NCBI GenBank assembly: GCA_020635205.1
Contig: JACKAE010000003.1
Coordinates: forward strand, 62,001-126,000
Direction: 5' to 3'
DNA length: 64,000 nucleotides
Source of the DNA: Ignavibacteria bacterium
Lineage (GTDB): Bacteria > Bacteroidota > Ignavibacteria > OLB7
Part shown: in pieces, positions 41,678-51,475 of the stretch
How the letters are laid out: each line of letters begins with the position of its first letter
How positions within the stretch are numbered: position 1 is the first letter of the stretch
The notes under the pieces: model-generated
The model's input: the letters and a program-made list of their open reading frames with translations, nothing else
Told to the model about the DNA's origin: nothing
The model's database searches: none
Made by a program: the position numbers and the translations under genes

Positions 41678-41722
41678 CTACACTCTCAACTCTACGCACT
41701 CCCCACTCTATAAACTCTCTAC
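41678..41722 (-). repeat. Dispersed GAGTT-TAGAGT repeat across crtI stop
   Basis: The repeat overlaps the end of the desaturase gene: its GAGAGTTTATAG supplies the last codons and TAG stop at 41708-41710. Confidence 0.65.
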
Positions 41723-43177
41723 CATTTGCGCCACAATCTTTCCCGACAAAAGAACGAGAGGGATTCCCCCCCCCGGGTGAACGCTCCCCCCAACCATATA
41801 AAGGTTTTCCACTCCCTTGACTTTGTTCCCCTGGCGCATGAAAGCTGAGAATATCGAGTTCGATGCCGAGCCGTAGATCGCACCATCAAGGGAAGCATAC
41901 CGTTCTTCGATGTCGAGCGGAGTCATCACTGAGAGTGAACGAACTGTTGGATGTTGATTGAACGCCTCAAGCCGCCGCAAAACCATTTCACTATATTTTT
42001 CTACCCTCACCCTATTGGCAAAGAGTTCTGGACGCGCAGGAGCATTGACCAGAAGATACCAGTTTTCCTCTCCCTCAACGGTAAGTGAAAGATCGCTGAC
42101 CGAGGAGACCGAGCGGTAAATCGTCATCTCACTCGGGAAACTCTTCGTCTCGAAAAGATCGTTGAACTCCTGCCGGTAGTGATCGCTGAAGAAGATTGAG
42201 TGGTGCGACTCCCTTTCTCCAACTTTCTCAACTGTAGCAAGCATCAGAAACCCAGAGCATGACCGCTCCTCACGCTCCAGTCTGGTAGGAATTGGGAGAC
42301 CAGCAGGATCGAGCAAGTGCTTCCACATTCTAAGAGCATCGACGTTCGAGATCACGATGTTGGAAGATTCCCTCACGCCGTTGACAGTTAGCGATGTGAT
42401 TCTCTTCCCCTCACAGCCGACTCCCTCCACTTCACTGGAGAGGTGAATCTTCACGCCGAGCGATTCTGCCAACGAAGTCAGAACTTCCACAATGCGATAC
42501 ATGCCCCCCTCCGGATACCAAGCACCGAAGGCAAGCTCTACGTGAGGAATAACGTTGAGGGTTGCCGGAGCCGAGTATGGAGACGATCCGTTGTAGGTTG
42601 CGAACCGATCCAAGAACTGAATGAGTTTTGGAGAGTGAAACCGTCGCTCAAGCGAACGGTGGACAGTCTGAGTGAAGCCGAGTGAGCCGAGCATCGGAGC
42701 AAGCCGAGCATTTCGAAGAGAGAAGAATTCACGAACGCCGCGAAAGGGACTGAAGAGAAAAACATCTTTTGTCGCTTCGTAGAGTCGGGCAATGTCGCCG
42801 AGGAAGCGTCTGAATTCGTTGACATCTTCGGGGAAGCAACGCGCAACTTCTTCGAGTAACTTTTCACGCTCTCCCCAAGCATCGAAGGCAGTGCCATCAC
42901 TCCAGTAGTAGCGACAGGTTGGTTCTACCGGGTGAAGTGTTATGTGATCTTCTAACCTCTCCCCGGCAGCCTTGAAAAGTTCCTCCAATACGAAAGGCAT
43001 GGTCAGGACTGTTGGCCCTAAATCAAAATAGTGCCCGGCATCGTATCGCCGACTTAGCTTCCCTCCCGGCTCATGGTTCTTCTCGAATATGGTAACGTCG
43101 TAGCCCTTCAACCGCAGGTGGATTGCAGCTGAAAGTCCACCGAGACCGGCTCCGATGACTTGTACATGATGTCGCAT
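41708..43177 (-). CDS. crtI: Phytoene desaturase/CrtI-family carotenoid oxidoreductase
   Basis: A 489-residue FAD enzyme. The start at MRHHVQVIGAGLGGLSAA (43177) places the dinucleotide-binding motif at the N-terminus; the track of in-frame codons before it is not conserved. The GGKLSRRYDAGHYFDLGPTVLTMP segment and the C-terminal NLYMVGGSVHPGGGIPLVLLSGK are CrtI hallmarks. It desaturates or oxidises carotenoid precursors; the exact step (phytoene, diapophytoene or oxygenated product) cannot be told. No other carotenoid gene is in view. Confidence 0.88.
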   Translation of the reverse strand: MRHHVQVIGAGLGGLSAAIHLRLKGYDVTIFEKNHEPGGKLSRRYDAGHYFDLGPTVLTMPFVLEELFKAAGERLEDHITLHPVEPTCRYYWSDGTAFDAWGEREKLLEEVARCFPEDVNEFRRFLGDIARLYEATKDVFLFSPFRGVREFFSLRNARLAPMLGSLGFTQTVHRSLERRFHSPKLIQFLDRFATYNGSSPYSAPATLNVIPHVELAFGAWYPEGGMYRIVEVLTSLAESLGVKIHLSSEVEGVGCEGKRITSLTVNGVRESSNIVISNVDALRMWKHLLDPAGLPIPTRLEREERSCSGFLMLATVEKVGERESHHSIFFSDHYRQEFNDLFETKSFPSEMTIYRSVSSVSDLSLTVEGEENWYLLVNAPARPELFANRVRVEKYSEMVLRRLEAFNQHPTVRSLSVMTPLDIEERYASLDGAIYGSASNSIFSAFMRQGNKVKGVENLYMVGGSVHPGGGIPLVLLSGKIVAQMVESL

Positions 43178-43749
43178 TGCTGAAAAGATATGAAGGAGAG
43201 AAATGCTATCGGCGTTCGGCAATTCGTTCTCACAGAGTTAGTTTTCGGTTTGGTGGGTTTGCGCTCTCATGACCTTTGAATGATTCATGATGCCAGATAC
43301 TACCTAACGTTATAGAGAAGTCAATTCAAGTCAGATAGAGTCATCGGGTCGTGTGAGAAATCTATGGAAGTTCCTATCACACCTGGCCTGACAGCCCTAA
43401 ATAGAACAATTATTGAATGAAGTAATCACCACCTCACATTAACACCCCGATTCATCTGGGTGCTCTACAGTCTCAGCGGAGGAGAGAACGGCTTGAAGCC
43501 GTTTCTTGACCGGAGTGCTCTTCCCCCCCCCGACTCAAAGTTAGTGTTACGATAAGCCTGAGCACATTACGCTGCTGCTTGACCAATACAGCAAAAGAAG
43601 ATCCGCAAAACCAAGGTTTATCTTCTTGAATCCTTGCTCTTGATCTCCCCTTCCTTCGATTTCATTTGCATGGAGAACCATCCCCTCACTATCTTCGCTC
43701 TGTTCGGGGGAAAGTGAACTCCCCCGTTTGTTTTTTGCAGCAGGAGGCT
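43178..43749. other. Intergenic region before dpp operon
   Basis: About 570 bases without a convincing gene; a divergent region for crtI and the dpp genes. A hairpin (AACGGCTTGAAGCCGTT near 43487-43505) and a C-run are visible. The stretch at 43441-43560 looks like decayed intergenic DNA. Confidence 0.5.
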
Positions 43750-44688
43750 ATGACCACATATATCATTCGCCAAAGCATCTACGCCGTTTTCATTATCATT
43801 GGGGTGCTTGTCGTTACGTTTGCGATTATACGACTTCTCCCCGGTGACCCAACACGGCTCGCGATGGGGCAACGTGCGGACGTACAGTCGATGGAGGCAT
43901 TGAAACGTGAGTGGAAGCTGGATCAGCCTATTCACGTTCAGTTCTTGGATTTCATGGGGAAGGCAGTGCAGGGAGATTTTGGCAGGAGCTTTTCTACAAA
44001 TCGCCCGGTCTCTGAAGCTATTCTCGAACGCATCCCACGAACGGCAATTCTTGCTGTGAGTGCGATGTTCCTCGCAACAATCATAGGCATCCTCATCGGC
44101 ATTCTCTCTGCTTGGAAACCCTATACGATTTTCGATAACGCAGCAATGCTCTTCGCCCTGCTCGGCATCTCGGTTCCTGTCTTCGTTCTCGGAGCACTCT
44201 TCAGCCTCATCTTCGCAGTTAAACTTGGGTGGTTCGATGCCTCGGGTTATATCGAAGAGATGGGAACGTATCGATTCAACCGATTGATCTTGCCAATGGC
44301 CGCACTGGCTGCCCGCCCCCTCTCTATCTTTGCTCGCATCACCCGAAGTTCTATGCTCGACACGTTAAGTCAGGACTATATTAGAACCGCACGGGCTAAG
44401 GGTATATCTGAGAAGAAAACAGTGTTGGTTCACGCTCTGCGGAATGCCCTGAACCCTGTGGTAACCACCGTTTCAGCTTGGCTGGCAGCTACGCTTGCAG
44501 GAACATTCTTTATCGAACAGATTTTCGGGTGGGCTGGCGTTGGCGAGTTTGCTTTCAACGCCGTCATCCAGTACGATTTCCCCGTAATTCAAGGAGTGGT
44601 TGTCTTCACTGCAGTTATTTTCGTCGTCGTTAACCTGATCGTCGACATCATCTATTCCTTCCTCGATCCTCGGATCAGGTTAGGATAG
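43750..44688 (+). CDS. dppB: Peptide/nickel ABC transporter permease, DppB-type
   Basis: A 312-residue inner-membrane permease with six helices. The start at ATG 43750 follows an AGGAGG site at three bases. The family opening (YIIRQSIYAVFIIIGVLVVTFAIIRLLPGDP) and EAA loop region (DYIRTARAKGISEKKTVLVHALRNALNPVVT) are clear. Forms the channel with DppC; substrate is likely an oligopeptide. A substrate-binding protein is not in this window. Confidence 0.9.
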   Translation: MTTYIIRQSIYAVFIIIGVLVVTFAIIRLLPGDPTRLAMGQRADVQSMEALKREWKLDQPIHVQFLDFMGKAVQGDFGRSFSTNRPVSEAILERIPRTAILAVSAMFLATIIGILIGILSAWKPYTIFDNAAMLFALLGISVPVFVLGALFSLIFAVKLGWFDASGYIEEMGTYRFNRLILPMAALAARPLSIFARITRSSMLDTLSQDYIRTARAKGISEKKTVLVHALRNALNPVVTTVSAWLAATLAGTFFIEQIFGWAGVGEFAFNAVIQYDFPVIQGVVVFTAVIFVVVNLIVDIIYSFLDPRIRLG

Positions 44689-44756
44689 ACGAGTTTTCGG
44701 ATGGAGTAGAGAACGAAGGCTATAGAGATCAGGAGCACAGAACAGAACAATACGCT

Positions 44757-45875
44757 ATGCCGCAGGAAACCAAAGATAGAGTGCAAGATTTTGCTTCGCA
44801 CGACGAAGAGCCAGCAGGGAAGAACTCCCACACCTTATCTGGTGGCGAGAGTCAATCCCTTTGGCAACTCGCTTGGCGTCGGTTGAAGAAGAACCGGTTG
44901 GCTATGGTTGGGATGTGGGTTGTGATTGTGATGGGCGTGATTGCAATCTTCGCCGACCTGATTGCTCCACATTCTCCCTACCGACAGATTCTGGACTACG
45001 CAAACATGACGGAAGGTTTTTCTGGATCAGTCCTGATAAAGAAGTCGACTGGTGGCTACGACGAAGAATATATCCCAGTGAAAACGTGGGCTATCGCCGG
45101 AGATAGCGTTCGGTATACCGATTCGTTCGGTAGAGAGCAGATTATTGCAACGGCTGACCTCGTCGGCAAAAGTCAGGATGACTGGTATTGGGAGCCAAGC
45201 TACTTGCTCGGCACAGATAATTATGGAAGAGACCTCCTCTCGAGGTTGATTCACGGCACACGTATCTCACTCAGTATCGGCTTTTTGGCTGAACTGATTG
45301 CGCTGAGCATCGGCGTTACGTTCGGTGCAATTGCCGGTTATTTCCGTGGGTGGGCCGACGCCGGCATTATGTACATCGCGAACGTTGTCTGGAGCTTCCC
45401 CTACATCCTGCTCGTTATTGCCCTCTCGCTCGCCTTCGGCGTTGGCTTCGCACCAACGTTTGTAGCCATCGGCATTGCCTCCTGGGTTGATATGTGCCGT
45501 ATTGTTCGCGGGCAGTTCTTTTCACTCCGCCAGACCGAATATGTGGAGGCAACCAGAGCACTTGGCTTCAATTCGATGCGAACAATTTTTCGGCATATTT
45601 TGCCGAATGCGCTGGGACCAATTACAGTGATTGCTACTGCTGGATTTGCCATGGCAATCATTTCCGAAGCATCCTTAGCATATATTGGCATCGGCATTCA
45701 AAAGCCAGAGCCAAGCTGGGGATCGATGATCTTTGACGCTCGCGATAATATTTCGGCAGGGGTTAATATCGGTCAGATGATCTACCCCTGTCTTTGTCTT
45801 GCGTTCGCCGTCTTCGGGTTCAATCTTTTCGGCGATGGTCTGCGCGATGCGTTCGACCCTAAACTTCAGAAGTGA
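44757..45875 (+). CDS. dppC: Peptide/nickel ABC transporter permease, DppC-type
   Basis: A 372-residue permease, longer than usual (about 300). Extra residues form an N-terminal tail (1-35) and a periplasmic insertion (about 85-145, including SGSVLIKKSTGGYDEEYIPVKT). After it come the LLGTDNYGRDLLSRLIHGTRIS and EAA loop (EYVEATRALGFNSMRTIFRHILPN) hallmarks. Follows dppB by 68 bases. Confidence 0.88.
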   Translation: MPQETKDRVQDFASHDEEPAGKNSHTLSGGESQSLWQLAWRRLKKNRLAMVGMWVVIVMGVIAIFADLIAPHSPYRQILDYANMTEGFSGSVLIKKSTGGYDEEYIPVKTWAIAGDSVRYTDSFGREQIIATADLVGKSQDDWYWEPSYLLGTDNYGRDLLSRLIHGTRISLSIGFLAELIALSIGVTFGAIAGYFRGWADAGIMYIANVVWSFPYILLVIALSLAFGVGFAPTFVAIGIASWVDMCRIVRGQFFSLRQTEYVEATRALGFNSMRTIFRHILPNALGPITVIATAGFAMAIISEASLAYIGIGIQKPEPSWGSMIFDARDNISAGVNIGQMIYPCLCLAFAVFGFNLFGDGLRDAFDPKLQK

Positions 45876-45912
45876 GAATACTTTTTCAGCAACTACAGTC
45901 AACAGCACTCTT

Positions 45913-46917
45913 ATGGCAAAGCTCCTTGAAGTCAACAACCTGCGCACATACTTCCACACCGACGACGGAACGGCTCGTTCTGTTGATGGAGTCAGTTTCA
46001 CAGTGGATCGGGGGGAGACGCTCGGCATTGTGGGGGAATCTGGGTGTGGGAAATCGGTTACCGCACTTTCAATCATGGGACTAATCCCTGACCCTCCGGG
46101 CAAAATTGAGGGGGGAGAAATTCTGTTTGATGGAAAGAATCTGCTTGAATTCTCCGATGATGAGATGCGCCACGTTCGGGGGAACGATGTCTCGATGATC
46201 TTCCAGGAGCCGATGACCTCGCTGAACCCGGTCTTCACGATTGGTCGGCAGATTGATGAGGCAGTGATCTTACACCAGAAAGTTTCTAAGCAGGAGGCAA
46301 AGCAACGGTCGATTGACATGCTACACCTTGTTGGAATTCCTGCCCCTGAACAACGCTACGGGGAATATCCTCACCAGCTTTCTGGAGGTATGCGGCAGCG
46401 CGTAATGATCGCTATGGCTCTCTCCTGCAACCCAAAACTCCTGATTGCCGACGAGCCAACAACAGCACTGGATGTGACCGTTCAGGCACAGATTCTGGAG
46501 TTGATGACGAAACTTCAGGATGAGATGGGAATGGGAATGATGATGATTACCCACGACCTTGGCGTAATTGCTGAGGTTTGCGACCGAGTTGCTGTGATGT
46601 ATGCTGCCAAAATAGTGGAGTATGCCGATGTCGACTCGATCTTCTACAAACCACGCCACCCCTACACCATTGGACTGTTAAGCTCTATCCCCCGGCTCGG
46701 TGAAGAGGTGGAAAAACTGGCGACAATTGAGGGAACTGTCCCAGCCCCTACAAACTGGCCGAAAGGATGCCACTTCTGCACACGATGCCAGTGGGCCGAC
46801 GACCTTTGCTGGAACGACGAACCACAGCTTGTAGAGATCGAAACTGGACATCAAGTAGCATGTTGGCATATCGACAAAGTGCAGGCAGATACGGAAGTAA
46901 CAGAATTAAGTTCGTAG
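45913..46917 (+). CDS. dppD: Peptide ABC transporter ATP-binding protein, DppD-type
   Basis: A 334-residue ATPase. Walker A GESGCGKSV, Q-loop region FQEPMTSLNPV, signature LSGGMRQRV, Walker B LLIADEPTTALD and switch His in MITHDLG. The C-terminus has the oligopeptide extension with a cysteine cluster (CHFCTRCQWADDLC, later CW). Start at MAKLLEVNNL (45913). The second ATPase DppF is not next to it, so the transporter is incomplete here or uses two copies of DppD. The stop is inside a dispersed repeat. Confidence 0.9.
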   Translation: MAKLLEVNNLRTYFHTDDGTARSVDGVSFTVDRGETLGIVGESGCGKSVTALSIMGLIPDPPGKIEGGEILFDGKNLLEFSDDEMRHVRGNDVSMIFQEPMTSLNPVFTIGRQIDEAVILHQKVSKQEAKQRSIDMLHLVGIPAPEQRYGEYPHQLSGGMRQRVMIAMALSCNPKLLIADEPTTALDVTVQAQILELMTKLQDEMGMGMMMITHDLGVIAEVCDRVAVMYAAKIVEYADVDSIFYKPRHPYTIGLLSSIPRLGEEVEKLATIEGTVPAPTNWPKGCHFCTRCQWADDLCWNDEPQLVEIETGHQVACWHIDKVQADTEVTELSS

Positions 46918-46951
46918 AGTTGGGAGAGGAGAGTTTATAGAGTGCGAGAGT
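46909..46951 (+). repeat. Dispersed GAGTT-TAGAGT repeat across dppD stop
   Basis: The TAG stop of dppD (46915-46917) lies inside the repeat (AGTTCGTAGAGTTGGGAG, then GAGTTTATAGAGT). Confidence 0.65.
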
Positions 46952-47070
46952 ATATGAGTGCCGGGGTTATATCACTCCTGTTTGCGTTCTTTGCGTGATA
47001 AAATACCTCCCCTCTACAACCGTTTGTGAACCGTTCGAAACGGAAGTGATATGATTTCGAGGAATTTGCG

Positions 47071-47799
47071 ATGAAGAAACTGAGCAGACTCACCCTCTTC
47101 TTCTTATTGGTAAGCAGAGCACTATACGGACAGGTTCCGGGAATCCCCCCCGCCACACCTGATAGTCCCGCAACAACCCCAGTGGAAGATTCTGTCTTCG
47201 TCTTCCAACCAGCCCGTCCTCTAATCGACTCGAACGCAATCCAGACAAAGCTCTCAAACGCATTTGGTCTGAACATCCTCTTCAGCAACAGTGGTTACGG
47301 CTTTGGCTTTTTCTACGAACAGAAACTCTCCCCTACATTCTCAGCCTTTCTCGACCTCGGCATATCTGGCGCACGCAAGGGGGATGAATTTGAGTACTAC
47401 AATACCGACCCAACGAGTGTTCACTTCCGGAACTACTATGTGCCGAACAAAGTCAACCGCGTTTGGCAAGCACCTCTGACAGTTGGGATAAAGAAGGGAG
47501 TATTCACCGATGTTTTCTTCAATAACTTCCGTCCGTTTGTCAATGCTGGATTGGGTGGATCGATTGTGATTACGACACCATACGACCAGACATTTTTCAG
47601 CGCATTCGGCGACGCGGAGTTTCACGTAGCACCGGGTGGATTTATCGGCATTGGTGCTGAGTTCACTGAGCAAAGCCCCGGACCAGCAGTGAATGCCCGC
47701 TACTACTATCTACCGATCAATCCCGGCATCGAAAGTCTGCGCAACGAACCTATCACTGACTTTGGCGGCTTGTTCCTAACATTGAATGTCCCCTTGTAG
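47071..47799 (+). CDS. Outer-membrane beta-barrel protein
   Basis: A 242-residue protein with an N-terminal signal peptide (about 1-20, ending LYGQ), a Pro/Thr-rich linker (PPATPDSPATTP), then alternating hydrophobic strands with aromatic ends (FSAFLDLGISGARKG, FRPFVNAGLGGSIVI), typical of an eight-strand barrel. The last strand ends LFLTLNVPL. Function unknown; it is a single transcription unit. Confidence 0.75.
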   Translation: MKKLSRLTLFFLLVSRALYGQVPGIPPATPDSPATTPVEDSVFVFQPARPLIDSNAIQTKLSNAFGLNILFSNSGYGFGFFYEQKLSPTFSAFLDLGISGARKGDEFEYYNTDPTSVHFRNYYVPNKVNRVWQAPLTVGIKKGVFTDVFFNNFRPFVNAGLGGSIVITTPYDQTFFSAFGDAEFHVAPGGFIGIGAEFTEQSPGPAVNARYYYLPINPGIESLRNEPITDFGGLFLTLNVPL

Positions 47800-47960
47800 T
47801 TGAACTTGAGAGGTAAAGTTGTTTGCACAGGGTAAAATGATTTGTGTGGACAAATGTATAGGGCGAGGAGAAAATTCCTGCTCGATAAAATCCTGCGGTA
47901 GCCCTCTCAGCGACCTCCCCTTGACAAGATTTGTGACGCTTCAAACTCCTCTGGTTCCCC

Positions 47961-47968
47961 TATATTTG
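47961..47968 (+). promoter_or_regulatory. Promoter box TATATTTG upstream of tRNA-Met
   Basis: TATATTTG, matching TAnnTTTG, 19 bases before the mature 5' end. The same box precedes ppiD. Confidence 0.55.
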
Positions 47969-47987
47969 CAGCTCACTTGAAAATCAC

Positions 47988-48061
47988 GCCGGGGTAGCTC
48001 AGTTGGTTAGAGCATCGGAATCATAATCCGAGTGTCGGGGGTTCAAGTCCCTCCCCCGGTA
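47988..48061 (+). tRNA. tRNA-Met (CAT)
   Basis: A 74-base cloverleaf: acceptor GCCGGGG pairs with CCCCGGT, D-arm GCTC-AGTTGGTTA-GAGC, anticodon loop ATCATAA (CAT) on a 5-bp stem (TCGGA/TCCGA), T-arm with GTTCAAG, discriminator A. CCA is not encoded. CAT can also be Ile(k2C); elongator Met is more likely. Confidence 0.9.
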
Positions 48062-48146
48062 CAAACCGTGAAGGTCGATCTGAATGCAGGTCGACCTTTT
48101 TTGTTTAGCTCCAGAGGAACTCCGATCTATCATTTAGCCTCCCCCC

Positions 48147-48405
48147 CTGTCATCCTGAGAACCGCCGAAGGATCTGGCCGGGAAGGTTAGTAATAAAGTA
48201 GTCTCCTCTACAAACCTTGCCAGACTCTTCACTCCGCTTCGCTACGTTCTGAGTGACAGTCTTTTGCGTGATAGTACAAACAATTCCTCCCTCTGTCATC
48301 CTGAAGTCTTCTGAAAGATCTCACCCGTCAAGAATATGGCTCCTGGCAACTCACCATCGCGACCTCTACAAGCCTGCGAGACTCTTCACTTCGCTTCGCT
48401 CTTGA
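48147..48405. repeat. Two copies of a REP-like dispersed repeat
   Basis: Copies at about 48147-48259 and 48294-48405. Each opens with TGTCATCCTGA, continues with a GAAGGATCT- or GAAAGATCT-like word, and closes with AGACTCTTCAC(T)-CGCTTCGCT and a CTGAG/TTGAG end. A short version is at 39848-39877. The second copy runs into the end of the serine hydrolase gene. Confidence 0.6.
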
Positions 48406-49618
48406 GCGATCCCAATGCCTGAAACTGACTGATCGCTTCGTATACCCCGAATCCGATCCCCTGACTGAGCTGATCCAGCTCAATCATGTTCTGGGCTAAA
48501 AAGATCATAACCGAGCCGTCCTGCACATCCGCAGACCACCAACCACCATAGCTTCCCGGCCAGCCGACGGCTCCCTCTCCCCCACCGCAGATCGTCGGCT
48601 CAGCCCGCCGAGCATCGAGAACGACAGCCACCCCAAGACCAAAACCCAGCCCTTCCTGGAAGAGCCTCGCGCCTCCAACCTCCGCAGTCTCGCGCTGCCC
48701 CTTTGAGAGGTAGTTGGTCGTCAACATTGCCAGAGTGTCCGGTCTCAAGATGCGCACGTTGTCGACGGCTCCTCCCCCTATGAAGAGGCGCGTAAAGGCA
48801 AGATAATCGTCGATAGTCGACCAAAGGCCTTGGCCGCCGGAGACAAATTCCATGTCGTCGGGGCGCTCGGGAACAGTCGCCCCTCCAGGACATGTAAGGC
48901 GCGCAGTGAGGCCTCCCTCAGCATCAAACCCATAGGCTTTAGACCGCCGGTCTCGCTTCTCAGGTGGGACGACGAAGCCGGTGTCGGTCATGCCGAGCGG
49001 ATCAAAGAGTCGACGCTTGAGCACGTCGCCGAGAGGTGCACCTTCGATGCGGGCGATGAGCAACCCAAGGAGATCGGTAGAATGGCCGTAGTGGAAGGCC
49101 GCACCTGGTTGGTCGATCAGCGGCAGCGTAGCCAGCCGAGCAATCCAATCGTCGGGAGCTACCTCGCTATCGATGTCCCCTCCGAGCGCGTCGGCATACG
49201 CCCGTGCGATGGGTCCAGTATGAAAGGAGCCGTACGTAAACCCAGCCCGATGTGTCAACAGATCTTCGAAGCTAATCTGGCGATCTGCCAGATCAGTCTG
49301 ATGGAGAGAAGCCGTAGGAGAGCGAAGGACACGCATCGATGAGAACTCCGGCGCCCAGCGGGAGATTGGATCGGACAGTGCGAAACGCCCCTCTTCAACC
49401 ATCGTGAGTGCAACAACCGACGTGATCGGCTTCGTCATCGAGGCAATTCGGAAGATGGTGTCCTGCTCGATGGGAAGCCCAGCCTCGCGGTCGCGCAAAC
49501 CCACACAAGCTCGCTGGACAACCTCGCCTCCACGCCAGATCAGAGTCGTGGCGCCTGCGAGGTAACCAGCGTTAACGACCGCCTCGATAGCTGCGGCAAT
49601 TTGACCGTTGTAGTTCAT
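48386..49618 (-). CDS. Serine hydrolase of the beta-lactamase/penicillin-binding family
   Basis: A 410-residue class C-type hydrolase (esterase or amidase of the AmpC-like group). Nucleophile SxxK as RIASMTKPIT (about residues 58-67), the second motif as FHYGHST, a C-terminal GWPGSYGGWW region in place of the usual HTG/KTG motif, and family markers GLRDREAGLP and LLTHRAGFTYG. No signal peptide is seen. The coding DNA is clearly more GC-rich than neighbours and the protein more Arg/Ala-rich, so it was probably acquired from another phylum. Its last codons come from a repeat. Confidence 0.82.
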   Translation of the reverse strand: MNYNGQIAAAIEAVVNAGYLAGATTLIWRGGEVVQRACVGLRDREAGLPIEQDTIFRIASMTKPITSVVALTMVEEGRFALSDPISRWAPEFSSMRVLRSPTASLHQTDLADRQISFEDLLTHRAGFTYGSFHTGPIARAYADALGGDIDSEVAPDDWIARLATLPLIDQPGAAFHYGHSTDLLGLLIARIEGAPLGDVLKRRLFDPLGMTDTGFVVPPEKRDRRSKAYGFDAEGGLTARLTCPGGATVPERPDDMEFVSGGQGLWSTIDDYLAFTRLFIGGGAVDNVRILRPDTLAMLTTNYLSKGQRETAEVGGARLFQEGLGFGLGVAVVLDARRAEPTICGGGEGAVGWPGSYGGWWSADVQDGSVMIFLAQNMIELDQLSQGIGFGVYEAISQFQALGSLKSEAK

Positions 49619-49741
49619 ATCCAGGTTGGCTTACTCTGTTTATAGTTTATATAGAAAAACTGCGAATCGAATAGTTCCCTGAATGCCTCAACCCCGATAG
49701 TTTGCAATGAATCATTCTATCTAAACGTGGACAACAGACTA

Positions 49742-51088
49742 CTAACGAACGATCCGAATCACCCGACTCCACGATTCCCTCCCGACTTGGATACTCAGGA
49801 TGTAGCTTCCAGTTTGAAGCTCTTCTGTCGATATCAGAAGTTCTCCACCTTTAGCCATTCGATCAACTTGCAATGACGGCTCGAAAGACATACCGAGTAG
49901 ATTAGTAAAGCTAACCTGAACTGGATCGGTTACAACCGCGTTGAACCTCAACCGAATTACTCCATTTAGCTCCGCCACCTCAACACGATCTCTAACCTTC
50001 CCCTCAACAGACTCAACCCCACTCTTATCGTCAAGATGAAGGCGCAAGACCTGACTGCTCACTTGTTGCCCCTCAACCATCCCACCGACAAGCACGAATG
50101 TCTGCTCATCAACTTGAGCGATTCCTCGCAAATCCATTGGAAGTCCTGAAAGTGCCTGAACCGACCAAGATGAGTTCTCAGGATTGAACTGCACAATCTG
50201 CTCCGAAGGCTCCACCCCACCTGAGCCGTTGTATGCAATCCCATCGTAGTTGTAGGTGAGGTTTGAACCTCCAATCCAGTAGACAACGCCGTTGCTTGTT
50301 GCAGCCGCAGTACGGTAGCCGGGTGGCAGATCGGGTGCATCAACTTCGCTCCACACAATCGACGTAGGATTTTCCGGGTCAATCACCCCCTTGCGCATGA
50401 CATTCCGAATCGGAAAGTTGAAGCCACCTGAAGCACCGCCGTGGTAGAAGATTGTATCCCCCACAATCGCCCCTGATGCCCCAAATGCTGTGTAGCGCGT
50501 ACTGTTGGGAACGGGAATTCCAGAATTCCAGGTGTCGTTTATTGGGTCGTAGATCTGCACATCGGAAACGTTGCCGCTGTTGCTCCAGCCCGTAATAACG
50601 TAGATCAATCTGTCACGCCAAACCACCTGAACGTGATCGTCAATCGGCTTCGGAACTGGTGTACCGTCGGCGACAAACCTGTTCCGCCTCACATCGAAAC
50701 GATGAACTCTATCGGAAGAGACTTCACTCCCGTTTGCGAAAACGTAGTAACCCCCGACGATGTAGATGGTATCCCCCACTCTGCTCGCCGCCGACGCAAT
50801 TTTCCCTAATGTGTCGGGGAGTGATGGAATGGCTTCCCAACGATGGGAGATCGTGTTATATCTCCAGCATCGACGGTGAATTCCTGAGAAGAGCTTTGTT
50901 GAGTCGAGGCCACCAAACGAGTAGAGGAAGAGCGTATCTCCCACTCTCCCCTCCGCAACAGCGTTGTTTGTCACCGGTTCTGGAATTGGCAACAACTGCT
51001 TCCCCTCCCACACCTGCCCTCGAAGCGTAGCACCACTCAGTACGAAAAGAGAACAAAGGGAGAGAGCGATGGTGGAAAAACGTGCCAT
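49742..51088 (-). CDS. Secreted kelch-repeat protein with T9SS-like C-terminus
   Basis: A 448-residue secreted beta-propeller protein. Signal peptide at the new start (MARFSTIALSLCSLFVLSGATLRGQ). About six kelch-like repeats follow, marked by GG doublets after hydrophobic strands (IYIVGGYYV, IFYHGGASGG, FVLVGGMVEG) and paired tryptophans. The last 80 residues form an Ig-like domain ending LQTGSYILSIQVGRESWSRVIRIVR, as in type IX sorting tails. It fits Bacteroidota/Chlorobi surface proteins. Likely binds a ligand or partner outside the cell. Confidence 0.78.
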   Translation of the reverse strand: MARFSTIALSLCSLFVLSGATLRGQVWEGKQLLPIPEPVTNNAVAEGRVGDTLFLYSFGGLDSTKLFSGIHRRCWRYNTISHRWEAIPSLPDTLGKIASAASRVGDTIYIVGGYYVFANGSEVSSDRVHRFDVRRNRFVADGTPVPKPIDDHVQVVWRDRLIYVITGWSNSGNVSDVQIYDPINDTWNSGIPVPNSTRYTAFGASGAIVGDTIFYHGGASGGFNFPIRNVMRKGVIDPENPTSIVWSEVDAPDLPPGYRTAAATSNGVVYWIGGSNLTYNYDGIAYNGSGGVEPSEQIVQFNPENSSWSVQALSGLPMDLRGIAQVDEQTFVLVGGMVEGQQVSSQVLRLHLDDKSGVESVEGKVRDRVEVAELNGVIRLRFNAVVTDPVQVSFTNLLGMSFEPSLQVDRMAKGGELLISTEELQTGSYILSIQVGRESWSRVIRIVR

Positions 51089-51319
51089 TTGTTGAGCAAG
51101 ATTCTGTGACCTTCTTCGATTTGAACACTGTGATGGGAAGCTACTGAAAAGCTCTAATCTCAAGAATCAGGGCTAAGATTTCCCTTCACCAAATTTGATG
51201 ATATGGATGTTTGTTACATCGTAAATACAGATTTGAATCCCAACGATTACTTATCTTTGAATCCTCGTTTGACGAAGAGACGAGAAGTGCCTCAGTGAGG
51301 CAGAACAATTTCAGCTTAT

Positions 51320-51410
<91 letters not shown>

Positions 51411-51475
51411 AGGAAGAAGCTCACTCTGGTGGGCTTTTTTCACATCCATCCACCAATAACCTCATATTCACTACC

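Noticed and set aside
43441..43560. RNA gene or riboswitch upstream of dppB
   Set aside because: Only a short hairpin and a C-run are visible; no known fold recognised.
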